Assembly: GCA_021780585.1 (NCBI GenBank)
Contig: JAJXYM010000115.1
Coordinates: forward strand, 1-8,327
Direction: 5' to 3'
DNA length: 8,327 nt
Origin: Deltaproteobacteria bacterium
Lineage (GTDB): Bacteria; Desulfobacterota; Binatia; Binatales; Binataceae
Within the stretch, counting starts at the first letter, position 1. Each line of letters begins with the position of its first letter. Made by a program: the position numbers and the translations under genes. The notes under the pieces were generated by a model. It saw only the letters and a program-made list of their open reading frames with translations. It was not told where the DNA came from and made no database searches. Below are positions 1 to 6,434 of the stretch, in pieces.

Positions 1-121
1 CGAATTCAAACAGGTGATTCCGAACGCGAAGGTCGAGCTGATCGATCGCGCCGCCCATATGACGCCGCTCGAGCAGCCGGCCGCGCTGGCCAAGGCGGTG
101 CGCGAGTTCCTCAAGCATTGA
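1..121 (+). CDS. Alpha/beta hydrolase, C-terminal end (5' truncated)
   Basis: Only the last 39 codons are inside the window, in the frame that starts at base 2 and ends with TGA at 119-121. The peptide has the typical end of an alpha/beta hydrolase fold enzyme. A strand built on IPNAKVELID is followed by AAHMTPLEQP, and its His (19th visible residue) would be the catalytic histidine of the Ser-Asp-His triad. A final helix (ALAKAVREFLKH) packs against the core. The nucleophile, the acid residue and the cap domain lie upstream of the window, so the substrate cannot be inferred. The 'HM.P.E.P' pattern is common in esterase, epoxide hydrolase and carboxylic-ester hydrolase relatives. The family call is fairly safe; the specific activity is unknown. 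Confidence 0.8.
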   Translation, partial: EFKQVIPNAKVELIDRAAHMTPLEQPAALAKAVREFLKH

Positions 122-147
122 GCGCAGGTCGGCGCCGCGGCGCGATA

Positions 148-188
148 CGCGGCCATGACGGCGTCGCGACGCCACGCTCGCGGCCGCG
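148..188. repeat. GC-rich inverted repeat after the hydrolase gene
   Basis: A perfect 14-bp palindrome (GGCGTCGCGACGCC, 160-173) is nested between a 7-bp outer arm pair (CGCGGCC at 148-154 and GGCCGCG at 182-188). It lies 26 nt after the hydrolase stop. It could end or attenuate the upstream transcript, but no T-run follows, so a classical intrinsic terminator is not supported. It may simply reflect the GC-rich composition. Confidence 0.35.
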
Positions 189-266
189 CATCACGCCCGG
201 CCGCTCGCGCTCACGAGGGGCGGCGATCCAGCCCGGCTTGCGCCCGAGTCGCGCGTCGAATACTTG

Positions 267-274
267 AGAAAGGA
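267..274 (+). promoter_or_regulatory. Ribosome binding site that favours the GTG start at 282
   Basis: AGAAAGGA lies 7 nt before GTG at 282-284. An in-frame TTG at 264 lies upstream of this site and has no comparable site of its own, so translation most likely starts at 282. Confidence 0.65.
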
Positions 275-281
275 CGATTTC

Positions 282-872
282 GTGCGATCAAGAAAAACGA
301 TCAATTATCGGTTCCTGACGCCGATTTGCGCGGTTTTTACCGCGCTCCTGATTACCGGCGCCGCATGCGGCGCGAAGGCGGCAAGCAACATGGACGGACT
401 TCCCGTGCGCAATACGGGCCAATACGCGATTCTCGACACCGACCGCGGCGTGGTCGTGATCGAACTCTATCCGGCGGTGGCGCCCAAGACCGTCGCGAAT
501 TTCGAAAAGCTCTCGAAGGACGGCTTTTACAACGGCCTGACCTTCCATCGCGTGGAGCCGGGCTTCGTTGTCCAGGGCGGCGATCCCAAGGGCAACGGCA
601 CCGGCGGTCCGGGCTACGATCTGCCGGCCGAAATCAGCCCGACGGAAAAGCATTTGCGCGGCTCGGTGGCGATGGCGCGGCTGGGCGATAACGTCAATCC
701 CGAACGGCGCTCGAGCGGCAGCCAGTTCTATATCTGTCTCGACGCGGCGCCCTTTCTCGACGGCCAATACACGATTTTTGGCGGCGTGGTCGAGGGGATG
801 GGCGTGGTCGACAAAATCAAGGTCGGCGACCATATCAAAAAGGTCACGATCGCGGACCAGTTGCCGAAGTAG
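282..872 (+). CDS. Exported cyclophilin-type peptidyl-prolyl cis-trans isomerase
   Basis: This 196-residue protein would catalyse cis-trans isomerisation of X-Pro bonds during protein folding. The N-terminus has basic residues (R2, R4, K5) and a hydrophobic stretch (about residues 11-28), then AKA at 31-33, a plausible signal peptidase I site, so the enzyme is probably periplasmic. The cyclophilin domain covers about residues 45-193. FHR carries the catalytic Arg90, followed by PGFVVQGGDP (Gln98), the MARLGDNVNPERRSSGSQFYI block and FLDGQYTIFGGV. The position of Trp121 in human cyclophilin A is Phe here, as in other bacterial cyclophilins, which predicts weak cyclosporin binding. Cys29 lies near the end of the hydrophobic stretch, but the preceding residues do not make a good lipobox. 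The next gene starts 11 nt downstream, which suggests co-transcription. Family certain; start and location likely. Confidence 0.92.
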   Translation: MRSRKTINYRFLTPICAVFTALLITGAACGAKAASNMDGLPVRNTGQYAILDTDRGVVVIELYPAVAPKTVANFEKLSKDGFYNGLTFHRVEPGFVVQGGDPKGNGTGGPGYDLPAEISPTEKHLRGSVAMARLGDNVNPERRSSGSQFYICLDAAPFLDGQYTIFGGVVEGMGVVDKIKVGDHIKKVTIADQLPK

Positions 873-876
873 GGGG
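871..876 (+). promoter_or_regulatory. Ribosome binding site of the PHP gene, overlapping the PPIase stop codon
   Basis: AGGGGG begins inside the TAG stop (870-872) of the isomerase gene and lies 7 nt before the ATG at 884. This arrangement supports one transcript and possible translational coupling. Confidence 0.6.
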
Positions 877-883
877 CGTCGGG

Positions 884-1609
884 ATGGGAGCGGGCGGCGG
901 TGGGCGCGAGGTCGGCCGCTATTTCACCATCGACCTCCATCTCCATACCAATCGCGGCAGCGCCGATTCCAATCTCTCACCCGCCGATCTGATCGCGCGC
1001 GCCCGCGCGATCGGAATCGGCGCGGTATGTATCACCGAGCACGATAACGCCTGGAACCTGAATGAGATCGCCGCGCCGGCGGCGGAGGCGGGCGTGATTT
1101 GCCTGCGCGGCATGGAAGTCACGACCGAGATGGGCCATATCGGCGTGTTCGGCCTGAGCGAATACGTCGGCGGCATTTACAAGCTGCGCGAATTGCGCAA
1201 GGTGGTGGACAAGCTCGGCGGCGTGATGATCGCCAACCATCCGTTCCGCTACAAGCTCGACCCGCGCTTTTCGTTCATCAACCCGGACCATCAGGCGATC
1301 GACCCGTCGCGGCCGGAAACCGCCGCAAAACTGGAAATTTTTGCGGTCTGCGACGCGGTCGAGACGCTCAATGGGGCCTGCTCGGAAGAGGAAAACCAGT
1401 TCGCGCTCAAGGTCGCGCGCCATCTCGGCCTGGCCGAAGTCGCCGGCTCCGATTCGCATTCGCAAAATTCGATCGGCTGCGTCACCACGCTGCTCGACGA
1501 GCCGATCGCGACCGAACGCGATCTGATCGATTTGATCCGGGCGCGCAAGACCCGCGCCGGCCGCGGCCTGCTCAACGGCGAAGTCGCGCGGTTCGAGCTC
1601 TCCGACTAA
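884..1609 (+). CDS. PHP-domain metal-dependent phosphoesterase
   Basis: This 241-residue protein has the complete ligand set of the PHP (polymerase and histidinol phosphatase) superfamily. The visible motifs are DLHLHT (His19, His21), D28, ITEHD (Glu52, His53, Asp54), GMEV (Glu78), His85, IANHPFR (His119), VETLNG (Glu160) and GSDSH (Asp190, His192). These would bind two or three metal ions and hydrolyse a phosphoester. There is no polymerase or other fused domain, so it belongs with small stand-alone PHP phosphatases or phosphodiesterases such as the YciV/TrpH type. The substrate cannot be read from sequence. The first 11 residues are Gly-rich and not part of the domain, so the true start could be slightly downstream, although the ATG has a good ribosome binding site. 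It is probably co-transcribed with the isomerase gene. It is predicted cytoplasmic, with no signal peptide. Confidence 0.88.
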   Translation: MGAGGGGREVGRYFTIDLHLHTNRGSADSNLSPADLIARARAIGIGAVCITEHDNAWNLNEIAAPAAEAGVICLRGMEVTTEMGHIGVFGLSEYVGGIYKLRELRKVVDKLGGVMIANHPFRYKLDPRFSFINPDHQAIDPSRPETAAKLEIFAVCDAVETLNGACSEEENQFALKVARHLGLAEVAGSDSHSQNSIGCVTTLLDEPIATERDLIDLIRARKTRAGRGLLNGEVARFELSD

Positions 1610-1634
1610 GCGATTGCGCGCGGCGCTCCCGTGG

Positions 1635-1657
1635 ACCCTCGGGTCAAGCCCGAGGGT
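1635..1657. repeat. Dispersed palindromic repeat ('GLDPRV' type), possible transcription end
   Basis: The arms ACCCTCGGG (1635-1643) and CCCGAGGGT (1649-1657) pair perfectly over 9 bp with a 5-nt loop. The minus strand of this stretch translates to VTLGLDPRVH. From general knowledge, this is the signature of a very common intergenic palindrome ('GLDPRVKPEDD' in translated searches) in many alphaproteobacterial and some other genomes. It sits 26 nt after the PHP stop, so it may also act as a hairpin that ends or stabilises the PPIase-PHP transcript. There is no T-run after it. Only one copy is in this window, so its repeat status here is inferred by resemblance. Confidence 0.6.
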
Positions 1658-1778
1658 GACGATACCCAAGCGACCATTTGCTTGCGCCGCGCGCCGTTCC
1701 CGCGGTCGCGCGCCAGCGTATGAATTGACGCGCGCGCGATAGTTTTGCCCGTTGCGACGGCCTTTTTCCTTCCCACAG

Positions 1779-1808
1779 TTGTTAAGGCTGAAAGCCGTAG
1801 GATACAAT
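1779..1808 (+). promoter_or_regulatory. Sigma70-like promoter of ptsP
   Basis: The -35 candidate TTGTTA (1779-1784) is separated by 18 nt from the -10 candidate TACAAT (1803-1808, five of six matches). Transcription would start near 1815, giving a leader of about 14 nt before the ATG at 1829. A small inverted repeat (GGCT-GAA-AGCC, 1786-1796) lies in the spacer. A weak AGGA (1821-1824) precedes the start codon by 4 nt. Assigned by eye only. Confidence 0.45.
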
Positions 1809-1828
1809 TCGTAGGCTCCCAGGACGCC

Positions 1829-4207
1829 ATGGCCACTAATCGCGACCGTTTCGCGCTGATCGAAAGCATCTCCGCGATCGGCGCCGAACCGCCCGCCGAT
1901 CTGCGCGAGACGCTGGATCGCGTGGTGGCGACGATCGGCGAATCGATGGAGGTCGAGGTCTGCTCGCTCTATCTGTTCGACGCTCAGCATGAGCGGCTGG
2001 TGCTGCGCGCGACGGTCGGACTGGATCGCGCTTCGGTCGGGCGGGTTTCGATGCGCGTGAACGAGGGGCTGGTCGGCTTGGCGATCGAATCGATGGGTCC
2101 GGTGATGGTCGCGGACGCGATGAGCCATGCCCGCTACAAATATTTTCCGGAGACCGGCGAAGAGCGTTATCACACTTTTCTGGGCGTGCCGGTGCAGGAG
2201 GGGCGGCAGAAGCCGATCGGGGTGCTCGTCGTGCAGACGCTGCGGCGGCGGCGTTTCGGCAAGGACGAGGTTCGGCTGCTGAAGACGGCGGCGAGCCAGG
2301 TGGCGCTGATTCTGTCGCATTTCCAGTTGCGCGAAACGCTCGCCACGAAGGAAAAGGAGCGCGACGAATATCGCCGGCGGATGATCGAGGCGAATCGCCA
2401 GCTCAAGGGCTACGAGAAAGTCGGCGGACGCACGCGCGTGGCCGCGCCGATCAAGGTGCGGCGGCCGCGGCTGGTCGGATTGCCGGCTTCGCCCGGCTTC
2501 GCCCGCGGCGTCAGCCACGTGGTCGGCGCCTTCCTGAGCTCGGTCGATCGTAACCAGCGCGCCCATGATCTCAAGTCCGAGGGCCGGCGGCTGGAAGAGG
2601 CATTGGTGCGTTCGCGCGGCGAACTCGCGGCGCTGCGCACCCGGATGGCGTCGATGATGCCGGAGTCGGACCTCAAGATTTTCGACGCCCATCGGCTGAT
2701 TCTCGAGGACGAGGAATTCATCGGCCGGATTCAGGACGCGATTGGCGCGGGCTTCGCCGCCGAAAGCGCGCTGTTCCGCGTGATCGACGAGTTGAGCGCG
2801 CAGATGATGGGACTGGCCGACGGCTATCTGCGCGAGCGCGCGACCGATTTCCGCGACGTTGGCCATCGCGTGCTGCGCCATCTGAAGCAGGAGGAAGGCA
2901 AGAGCGCCTTCGCCCGCGCGACGATTATAATTGCCGAGGAGCTGACCCTGTCGCAGCTCACGCTGGTCTCGCACGAGAATCTCGCCGGCATCGCGCTGCA
3001 ATCCGGCGGCGCGACTTCGCACGCGGCGATCCTTGCGCGCGCCTTCGAAATTCCGACCGTGGTTGGCGTCGAGCATCTGATGGAATCAGTGGTCGAGGGC
3101 GACGCGCTGGTGATCGACGGCAACTCCGGCGTGGTTTACGTTAATCCGTCGAACGAGGTCGAGCGCGAATACCAGCTTTTGATCAAGCGCTACGACGCCT
3201 TTCGCAAGGAGCTGCTGATCGGCCAGGACGAACCGACCACGACGCGCGACGGCCATCGCGTGCAGATGCTCGCCAATATCGCCCTGATCGCCGACGTGCA
3301 TCTGGCGCGGCGCTACGGCGCGGAGGGGGTCGGGCTGCTGCGTTCGGAATTTTCCTTTTTGACCTACGAGGATTTTCCCGACGAAAATCAGCAACTGGGC
3401 TTTTACAACCGGTTGCTGGAGGCGGTCGGCGATAATCGGCCGGTGACCATTCGCACGCTTGATATCGGAGCGGACAAGTATCCGCCCTATCTGCGTGTGC
3501 CGCGCGAGGATAATCCGTTCCTCGGATGGCGCTCGATCCGGATTTCGCTGGAGCTGGCCGGCATCTTCAAGGTGCAATTGCGGGCGATTCTGCGCGCCGC
3601 CGCGCATCATCGCGTGCGGATTCTGTTCCCGATGATCTCGAGCCTCGAGGAGTTGCGCCGCGCCCGGGAACTGCTCGCCGAGGCGCAGGCCGAACTCTAC
3701 AAGGAGGGCCTCGAGCACAATCCTGATATCGAGGTCGGGATCATGGTCGAGGTGCCGTCGGCGGTATGGCTGGCGCCGCGTCTGATTCGCGAAGTCGATT
3801 TCTTCTCGATCGGCACCAACGACCTGATCCAGTACCTGCTGGCCGCCGATCGCAACAACCCCAAGGTCGCCCATCTCTACGAGCCGCTCCATCCCGCCGT
3901 GCTCTCCGCGATCGCGGAGGTCGTCAATGTCGCGCGCGGCGCGGGCAAGGAGGTCTGCATCTGCGGCGAAATGGCGAGCGATCCGATCGCGACTCTGCTG
4001 CTGGTGGGGATGGGGCTGGACGAGCTTAGTCTGAGCCCCCTGTTCATCCCGGTGGTGCGCAAGCTGGTGCGCGAGTGCAATTACCAGACGGCGCGCCATC
4101 TGGCGCGCGACGTTTTGCAGATGGCGTCGGTGCAGGAAATCAAGGGCTACCTGATCGAACGCTATCGCGACCTGGGGCTGATCCAACTGGTCGAGATGTA
4201 TCGGTGA
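1829..4207 (+). CDS. ptsP: Phosphoenolpyruvate-protein phosphotransferase PtsP (enzyme I-Ntr)
   Basis: This 792-residue cytoplasmic enzyme takes phosphate from phosphoenolpyruvate onto a His and passes it to an HPr-like carrier (NPr) of the regulatory nitrogen PTS. An N-terminal GAF sensor domain (about 20-170) is followed by a charged helical linker (about 172-202). The enzyme I N-terminal and phosphohistidine domains come next, with GGATSHAAI carrying the phosphorylated His398. The C-terminal PEP-binding TIM barrel has LLRSEF, RTLDIGADK, NPFLGWRSIR, EVPSAVWLAPRL, SIGTNDLIQY (from Ser660) and CGEMASDP (Cys712). The GAF domain separates it from the sugar-PTS enzyme I (PtsI); in gammaproteobacterial PtsP this domain senses the glutamine/2-oxoglutarate state. 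All catalytic motifs are intact. The length is slightly above the E. coli protein (748). Starting at TTG 1745 would add an unrelated extension across the likely promoter, so ATG 1829 is preferred. No ptsO or ptsN lies nearby. Confidence 0.93.
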   Translation: MATNRDRFALIESISAIGAEPPADLRETLDRVVATIGESMEVEVCSLYLFDAQHERLVLRATVGLDRASVGRVSMRVNEGLVGLAIESMGPVMVADAMSHARYKYFPETGEERYHTFLGVPVQEGRQKPIGVLVVQTLRRRRFGKDEVRLLKTAASQVALILSHFQLRETLATKEKERDEYRRRMIEANRQLKGYEKVGGRTRVAAPIKVRRPRLVGLPASPGFARGVSHVVGAFLSSVDRNQRAHDLKSEGRRLEEALVRSRGELAALRTRMASMMPESDLKIFDAHRLILEDEEFIGRIQDAIGAGFAAESALFRVIDELSAQMMGLADGYLRERATDFRDVGHRVLRHLKQEEGKSAFARATIIIAEELTLSQLTLVSHENLAGIALQSGGATSHAAILARAFEIPTVVGVEHLMESVVEGDALVIDGNSGVVYVNPSNEVEREYQLLIKRYDAFRKELLIGQDEPTTTRDGHRVQMLANIALIADVHLARRYGAEGVGLLRSEFSFLTYEDFPDENQQLGFYNRLLEAVGDNRPVTIRTLDIGADKYPPYLRVPREDNPFLGWRSIRISLELAGIFKVQLRAILRAAAHHRVRILFPMISSLEELRRARELLAEAQAELYKEGLEHNPDIEVGIMVEVPSAVWLAPRLIREVDFFSIGTNDLIQYLLAADRNNPKVAHLYEPLHPAVLSAIAEVVNVARGAGKEVCICGEMASDPIATLLLVGMGLDELSLSPLFIPVVRKLVRECNYQTARHLARDVLQMASVQEIKGYLIERYRDLGLIQLVEMYR

Positions 4208-4285
4208 ACTTTTTCGAGCGGCTGATATTGTTGATAAAAATCGAACGAAAGCGAAATTTTACCGAAACTCCGGCGGCGCTAATTG

Positions 4286-4314
4286 TTGACTTCGGCGGGC
4301 TGGCTTAGTTTACT
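4286..4314 (+). promoter_or_regulatory. Sigma70-like promoter of the radical SAM gene
   Basis: TTGACT (4286-4291, five of six matches) and TTTACT (4309-4314, four of six) are separated by 17 nt. They lie within a clearly more AT-rich part of the 176-nt gap after ptsP; the stretch 4208-4275 upstream contains A/T runs that could serve as an UP element. Transcription would start near 4321. Assigned by eye. Confidence 0.5.
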
Positions 4315-4316
4315 CT

Positions 4317-4324
4317 GACCGGTC
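4317..4324. promoter_or_regulatory. Perfect palindrome GACCGGTC at the predicted start site: possible operator
   Basis: The 8-bp palindrome lies 2 nt after the -10 candidate, over the predicted transcription start. The wider context (TGACCGGTCGGTTA, 4316-4329) resembles the core of many TetR-family operators. No regulator gene is in the window, so this is only a suggestion; chance occurrence in GC-rich DNA is possible. Confidence 0.25.
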
Positions 4325-4338
4325 GGTTAGAATGATCG

Positions 4339-4365
4339 CGCGGCGCCGTCTTTCGCGGCGCGGCG
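4339..4365 (+). other. GC-rich leader hairpin before the radical SAM gene
   Basis: A 6-bp stem (GCGCCG at 4343-4348 with CGGCGC at 4356-4361), extended by three more pairs after one mismatch, encloses the loop TCTTTCG. It lies in the predicted 5' leader and ends 5 nt before the ribosome binding site AAAGGA (4371-4376, 7 nt before the ATG). It could affect translation or RNA stability; no regulatory role is shown. Confidence 0.35.
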
Positions 4366-4383
4366 GCGATAAAGGATAACGCG

Positions 4384-6252
4384 ATGCTCTTTCTGCTCTA
4401 TGTGGCTGGCTTCCTGGTTTTCGCCACTGTCGTCCTCTACATGCTGTTGGGTCGGGAGCGCTATGGCGTCGACCGTCCGGCGCAAATGCCGCGGCTGGAC
4501 GCGCGGCCGGGCGCGCTGCATGACGGCGCGCTCAAACCCGAGCCGTTCCGTACGATCCGGATCTATTTCATCAAGCCTTCGCGCTATGACGAGGAAGGCT
4601 ATGTACAGGTCTTTCGTTACGGCGTGCAGCCGAATAACACGCTGACCGTCCTCAAGGCGCTCAATGAAGGCTATAACCGGCGCTATTCGGCCGCGCGCAA
4701 CGTCTATCTGGACACCGTAATCTGGGACGAGATCTGCGACGGCGTGGTCAGCCCCGAGACCATCCGGGCGATCCGGGAAAAGGTCCAGGAGGACGGCGTC
4801 GAGTTGCTGATCGGAATCGCCGGCGTGCAATCGAACCAGTATCCGCGCGGGCGCGATCTGGCGTTGCAATTCGTCGCCCAGGGCGTGCCCACGATGATGG
4901 GCGGATTTCACGTCAGCGGCTATCCCGAATCGCGTGAATTCCTCAACAACTGCGGGATCACCACGATTTCGGGCGAAGCCGAAAATCTCTGGGGCGAGAT
5001 TATCGAGGACTATTTGCGCGGCGAACTGCGGCCGCATTATGCCGTGACCGACGGCATCCGCGCCAAAACCGGCCGCGACGATATTATCGTGCCGGTGATC
5101 ACCGAGTCGCAGCTTCCGGTGGTCGATGATCGCTATCTGACGCGCTTTTTCGATCCCACCATGACCACGATCGACACGTCGCGCGGATGCCCTTTCACCT
5201 GCTCGTATTGCAGCGTGAAGAACGTGATGGGGCGGACGATGCGCTCGCGCGAGCCCAACGCCGTGGTGAACTGGGTGCGCGACGCCGCGCGCAATCATGG
5301 CATCACGTCGCTTTTCCTGGTCGATGACGATTTCTTCCGCAGTCCGCGCTGGGAGGAGATTCTGACCGGGCTGTGCGAAGTCAAGCAGGAGTTCCCGCAA
5401 CTCAGCTTCATGATGCAGGTCGATGTGGACGCCTCGTGCTACGCCAATCTGGCGGAGGGCGAGAGCGAGACCGCCAAGCATCGCCGCAGCCGCCGCTTCA
5501 CCGAACTGGCGGCGAAGGCGGGATGCTACCAGGCGTTCGTGGGAATCGAGTCGCTCAATCCGGACAATCTGAATTTCGCGACCAAATACCAGAACACCGA
5601 CGAACGCCAGCATCGCCACAAGATCGAGGAGGTGCGCAAGCACGTGCTCGACAAATACCGGCGCGTCGTCGACAACTGGCATCGCGTGGGCGTGTCGGTG
5701 CATGCGGGCTATATGCTCGGCTTTCCCTTTGACGGTCCCGATTGCGGCCGGATCGCGGCGCAGACGCTGCGAAAAATTGGCTTTGATATCGTTTCGTTCT
5801 TTATCATGACGCCGCTGCCGGGCACCGAGGATCAGGCGCGCTACGCCAAAGACGGGCAGATCTTCGATTGGGACTTCAACAATCTGGATTCGCAGCACGT
5901 CACGCTGAAGCACGACAAGCTCGATCGCGCGGCGTGGTATCAGGCCTACCGCGACGCCTTCAGCGGTTTCTATTCGTTCGGCCGCCTGCTCCATACGATC
6001 TTCACGGTCGCGGGCGGACGCGGACTCGAGGCGGAAGCGCGCCGGGCGACGGTGCGCCAGTTCGTTTACTATTTCTTCAGCTATCGTCAGGGACGCCATC
6101 CGATGGTCGGCGGCGTCTGGCAGATCCGCCGGCGCGACGTGCGCCGCGCCGCGATTACCGACGACGAGGCGCGGCGCCATTATCTGGGCGGACTGCGCTT
6201 CGACGCGATTCTGCGCGGCGACGGCGGCGGTTTCGCGGCGGCGCCAGCCTGA
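4384..6252 (+). CDS. Membrane-anchored radical SAM protein with B12-binding-like N-terminal domain
   Basis: This 622-residue protein starts with one hydrophobic helix (about residues 2-22). Arg24, Arg26 and Arg32 follow it, so the positive-inside rule places the catalytic part in the cytoplasm. Residues about 55-215 look like a B12-binding-type Rossmann fold, with a GGFH turn at 173-176 followed by YPE. The classical DxHxxG cobalamin-ligand motif is absent, as in several BchE-like enzymes. The radical SAM core (about 255-480) has the CxxxCxxC cluster motif (Cys269, Cys273, Cys276), then VDDDFF, MQVDVDAS, FVGIESLNP, GYMLGFPFDG and FIMTPLPGT. The C-terminal region (about 520-622) is aromatic and basic, with no family I recognise. 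Related enzymes methylate or rearrange lipids, tetrapyrroles or antibiotics; the substrate is unknown here. It appears to be a single-gene unit with its own promoter and a strong terminator. Confidence 0.85.
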   Translation: MLFLLYVAGFLVFATVVLYMLLGRERYGVDRPAQMPRLDARPGALHDGALKPEPFRTIRIYFIKPSRYDEEGYVQVFRYGVQPNNTLTVLKALNEGYNRRYSAARNVYLDTVIWDEICDGVVSPETIRAIREKVQEDGVELLIGIAGVQSNQYPRGRDLALQFVAQGVPTMMGGFHVSGYPESREFLNNCGITTISGEAENLWGEIIEDYLRGELRPHYAVTDGIRAKTGRDDIIVPVITESQLPVVDDRYLTRFFDPTMTTIDTSRGCPFTCSYCSVKNVMGRTMRSREPNAVVNWVRDAARNHGITSLFLVDDDFFRSPRWEEILTGLCEVKQEFPQLSFMMQVDVDASCYANLAEGESETAKHRRSRRFTELAAKAGCYQAFVGIESLNPDNLNFATKYQNTDERQHRHKIEEVRKHVLDKYRRVVDNWHRVGVSVHAGYMLGFPFDGPDCGRIAAQTLRKIGFDIVSFFIMTPLPGTEDQARYAKDGQIFDWDFNNLDSQHVTLKHDKLDRAAWYQAYRDAFSGFYSFGRLLHTIFTVAGGRGLEAEARRATVRQFVYYFFSYRQGRHPMVGGVWQIRRRDVRRAAITDDEARRHYLGGLRFDAILRGDGGGFAAAPA

Positions 6253-6285
6253 GACGCTCGCCGCCAGGCGAACGATCGCAACGCC

Positions 6286-6325
6286 AAACGGGGCGGACCA
6301 TCGCGGATGGCCCGCCCCGTTCCTT
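6286..6325 (+). terminator. Strong hairpin terminator after the radical SAM gene
   Basis: AACGGGGCGG (6287-6296) pairs perfectly with CCGCCCCGTT (6312-6321). After one A-C mismatch, CCATC (6298-6302) pairs with GATGG (6306-6310) around a GCG loop, giving a near-continuous 15-bp stem. Only a short T-containing tail (TTCCTTA) follows, weaker than a textbook U-tract. A smaller hairpin, TCGCC-GCCA-GGCGA, lies at 6258-6271 just after the stop codon. All genes here point the same way, so it separates the radical SAM unit from the DUF507 unit. Confidence 0.7.
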
Positions 6326-6417
6326 ACGCGCTTCCGATCACGGTCGGCGCGCCAGCCCCGATGATCGCGGTTCAACCCGGGGCGTCGGACGGCTACGCTG
6401 TCGGCGTCGCGATACGC

Positions 6418-6423
6418 TATAAT
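6418..6423 (+). promoter_or_regulatory. Perfect -10 box TATAAT just upstream of the first DUF507 gene
   Basis: The hexamer matches the sigma70 consensus exactly and ends 11 nt before the ATG at 6435. Transcription would start near 6430, leaving only about five leader bases. No clear -35 box is seen at 16-18 nt upstream. No Shine-Dalgarno sequence is present before the ATG, so the mRNA may be nearly leaderless. Confidence 0.5.
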
Positions 6424-6434
6424 CCGCCGCGAGC

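Noticed and set aside
264..281. A TTG start for the isomerase, six codons upstream
   Set aside because: It lies upstream of the only good ribosome binding site (267-274) and would place acidic residues at the start of the signal peptide.
354..368. A lipoprotein cleavage site at Cys29 of the isomerase
   Set aside because: The residues before the Cys (TGAA) do not fit the lipobox (Leu at -3). The AKA site a few residues later fits signal peptidase I better, though a lipoprotein is not fully excluded.
155..691. A 178-codon + frame overlapping the isomerase gene
   Set aside because: It is very Arg-rich, overlaps the certain cyclophilin frame and has no domain.
1745..1828. A TTG start extending PtsP by 28 residues
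   Set aside because: The extension crosses the likely -35 and -10 boxes, has no ribosome binding site and does not resemble the start of PtsP proteins.
977..3076. A 699-codon open frame on the minus strand
   Set aside because: It runs antisense across the PHP gene, the gap and half of ptsP, all with clear families on the + strand. Its protein is Arg/His/Gln-rich with no recognisable domain. It is a GC-driven shadow.
3907..3918. A GCGATCGC octamer (cyanobacterial HIP1-like) within ptsP
   Set aside because: It follows from codon use (ATC-GCG runs) in a GC-rich coding region; nothing else points to cyanobacteria.
3086..4186. A 366-codon minus-strand frame inside ptsP
   Set aside because: It is antisense to the conserved PEP-binding barrel of PtsP and has no family signature.
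4327..6375. A 682-codon minus-strand frame covering the radical SAM gene
   Set aside because: It mirrors the sense gene almost exactly, has the shadow composition (Arg, His, Ala) and lacks any domain. The sense frame has the complete radical SAM motifs.
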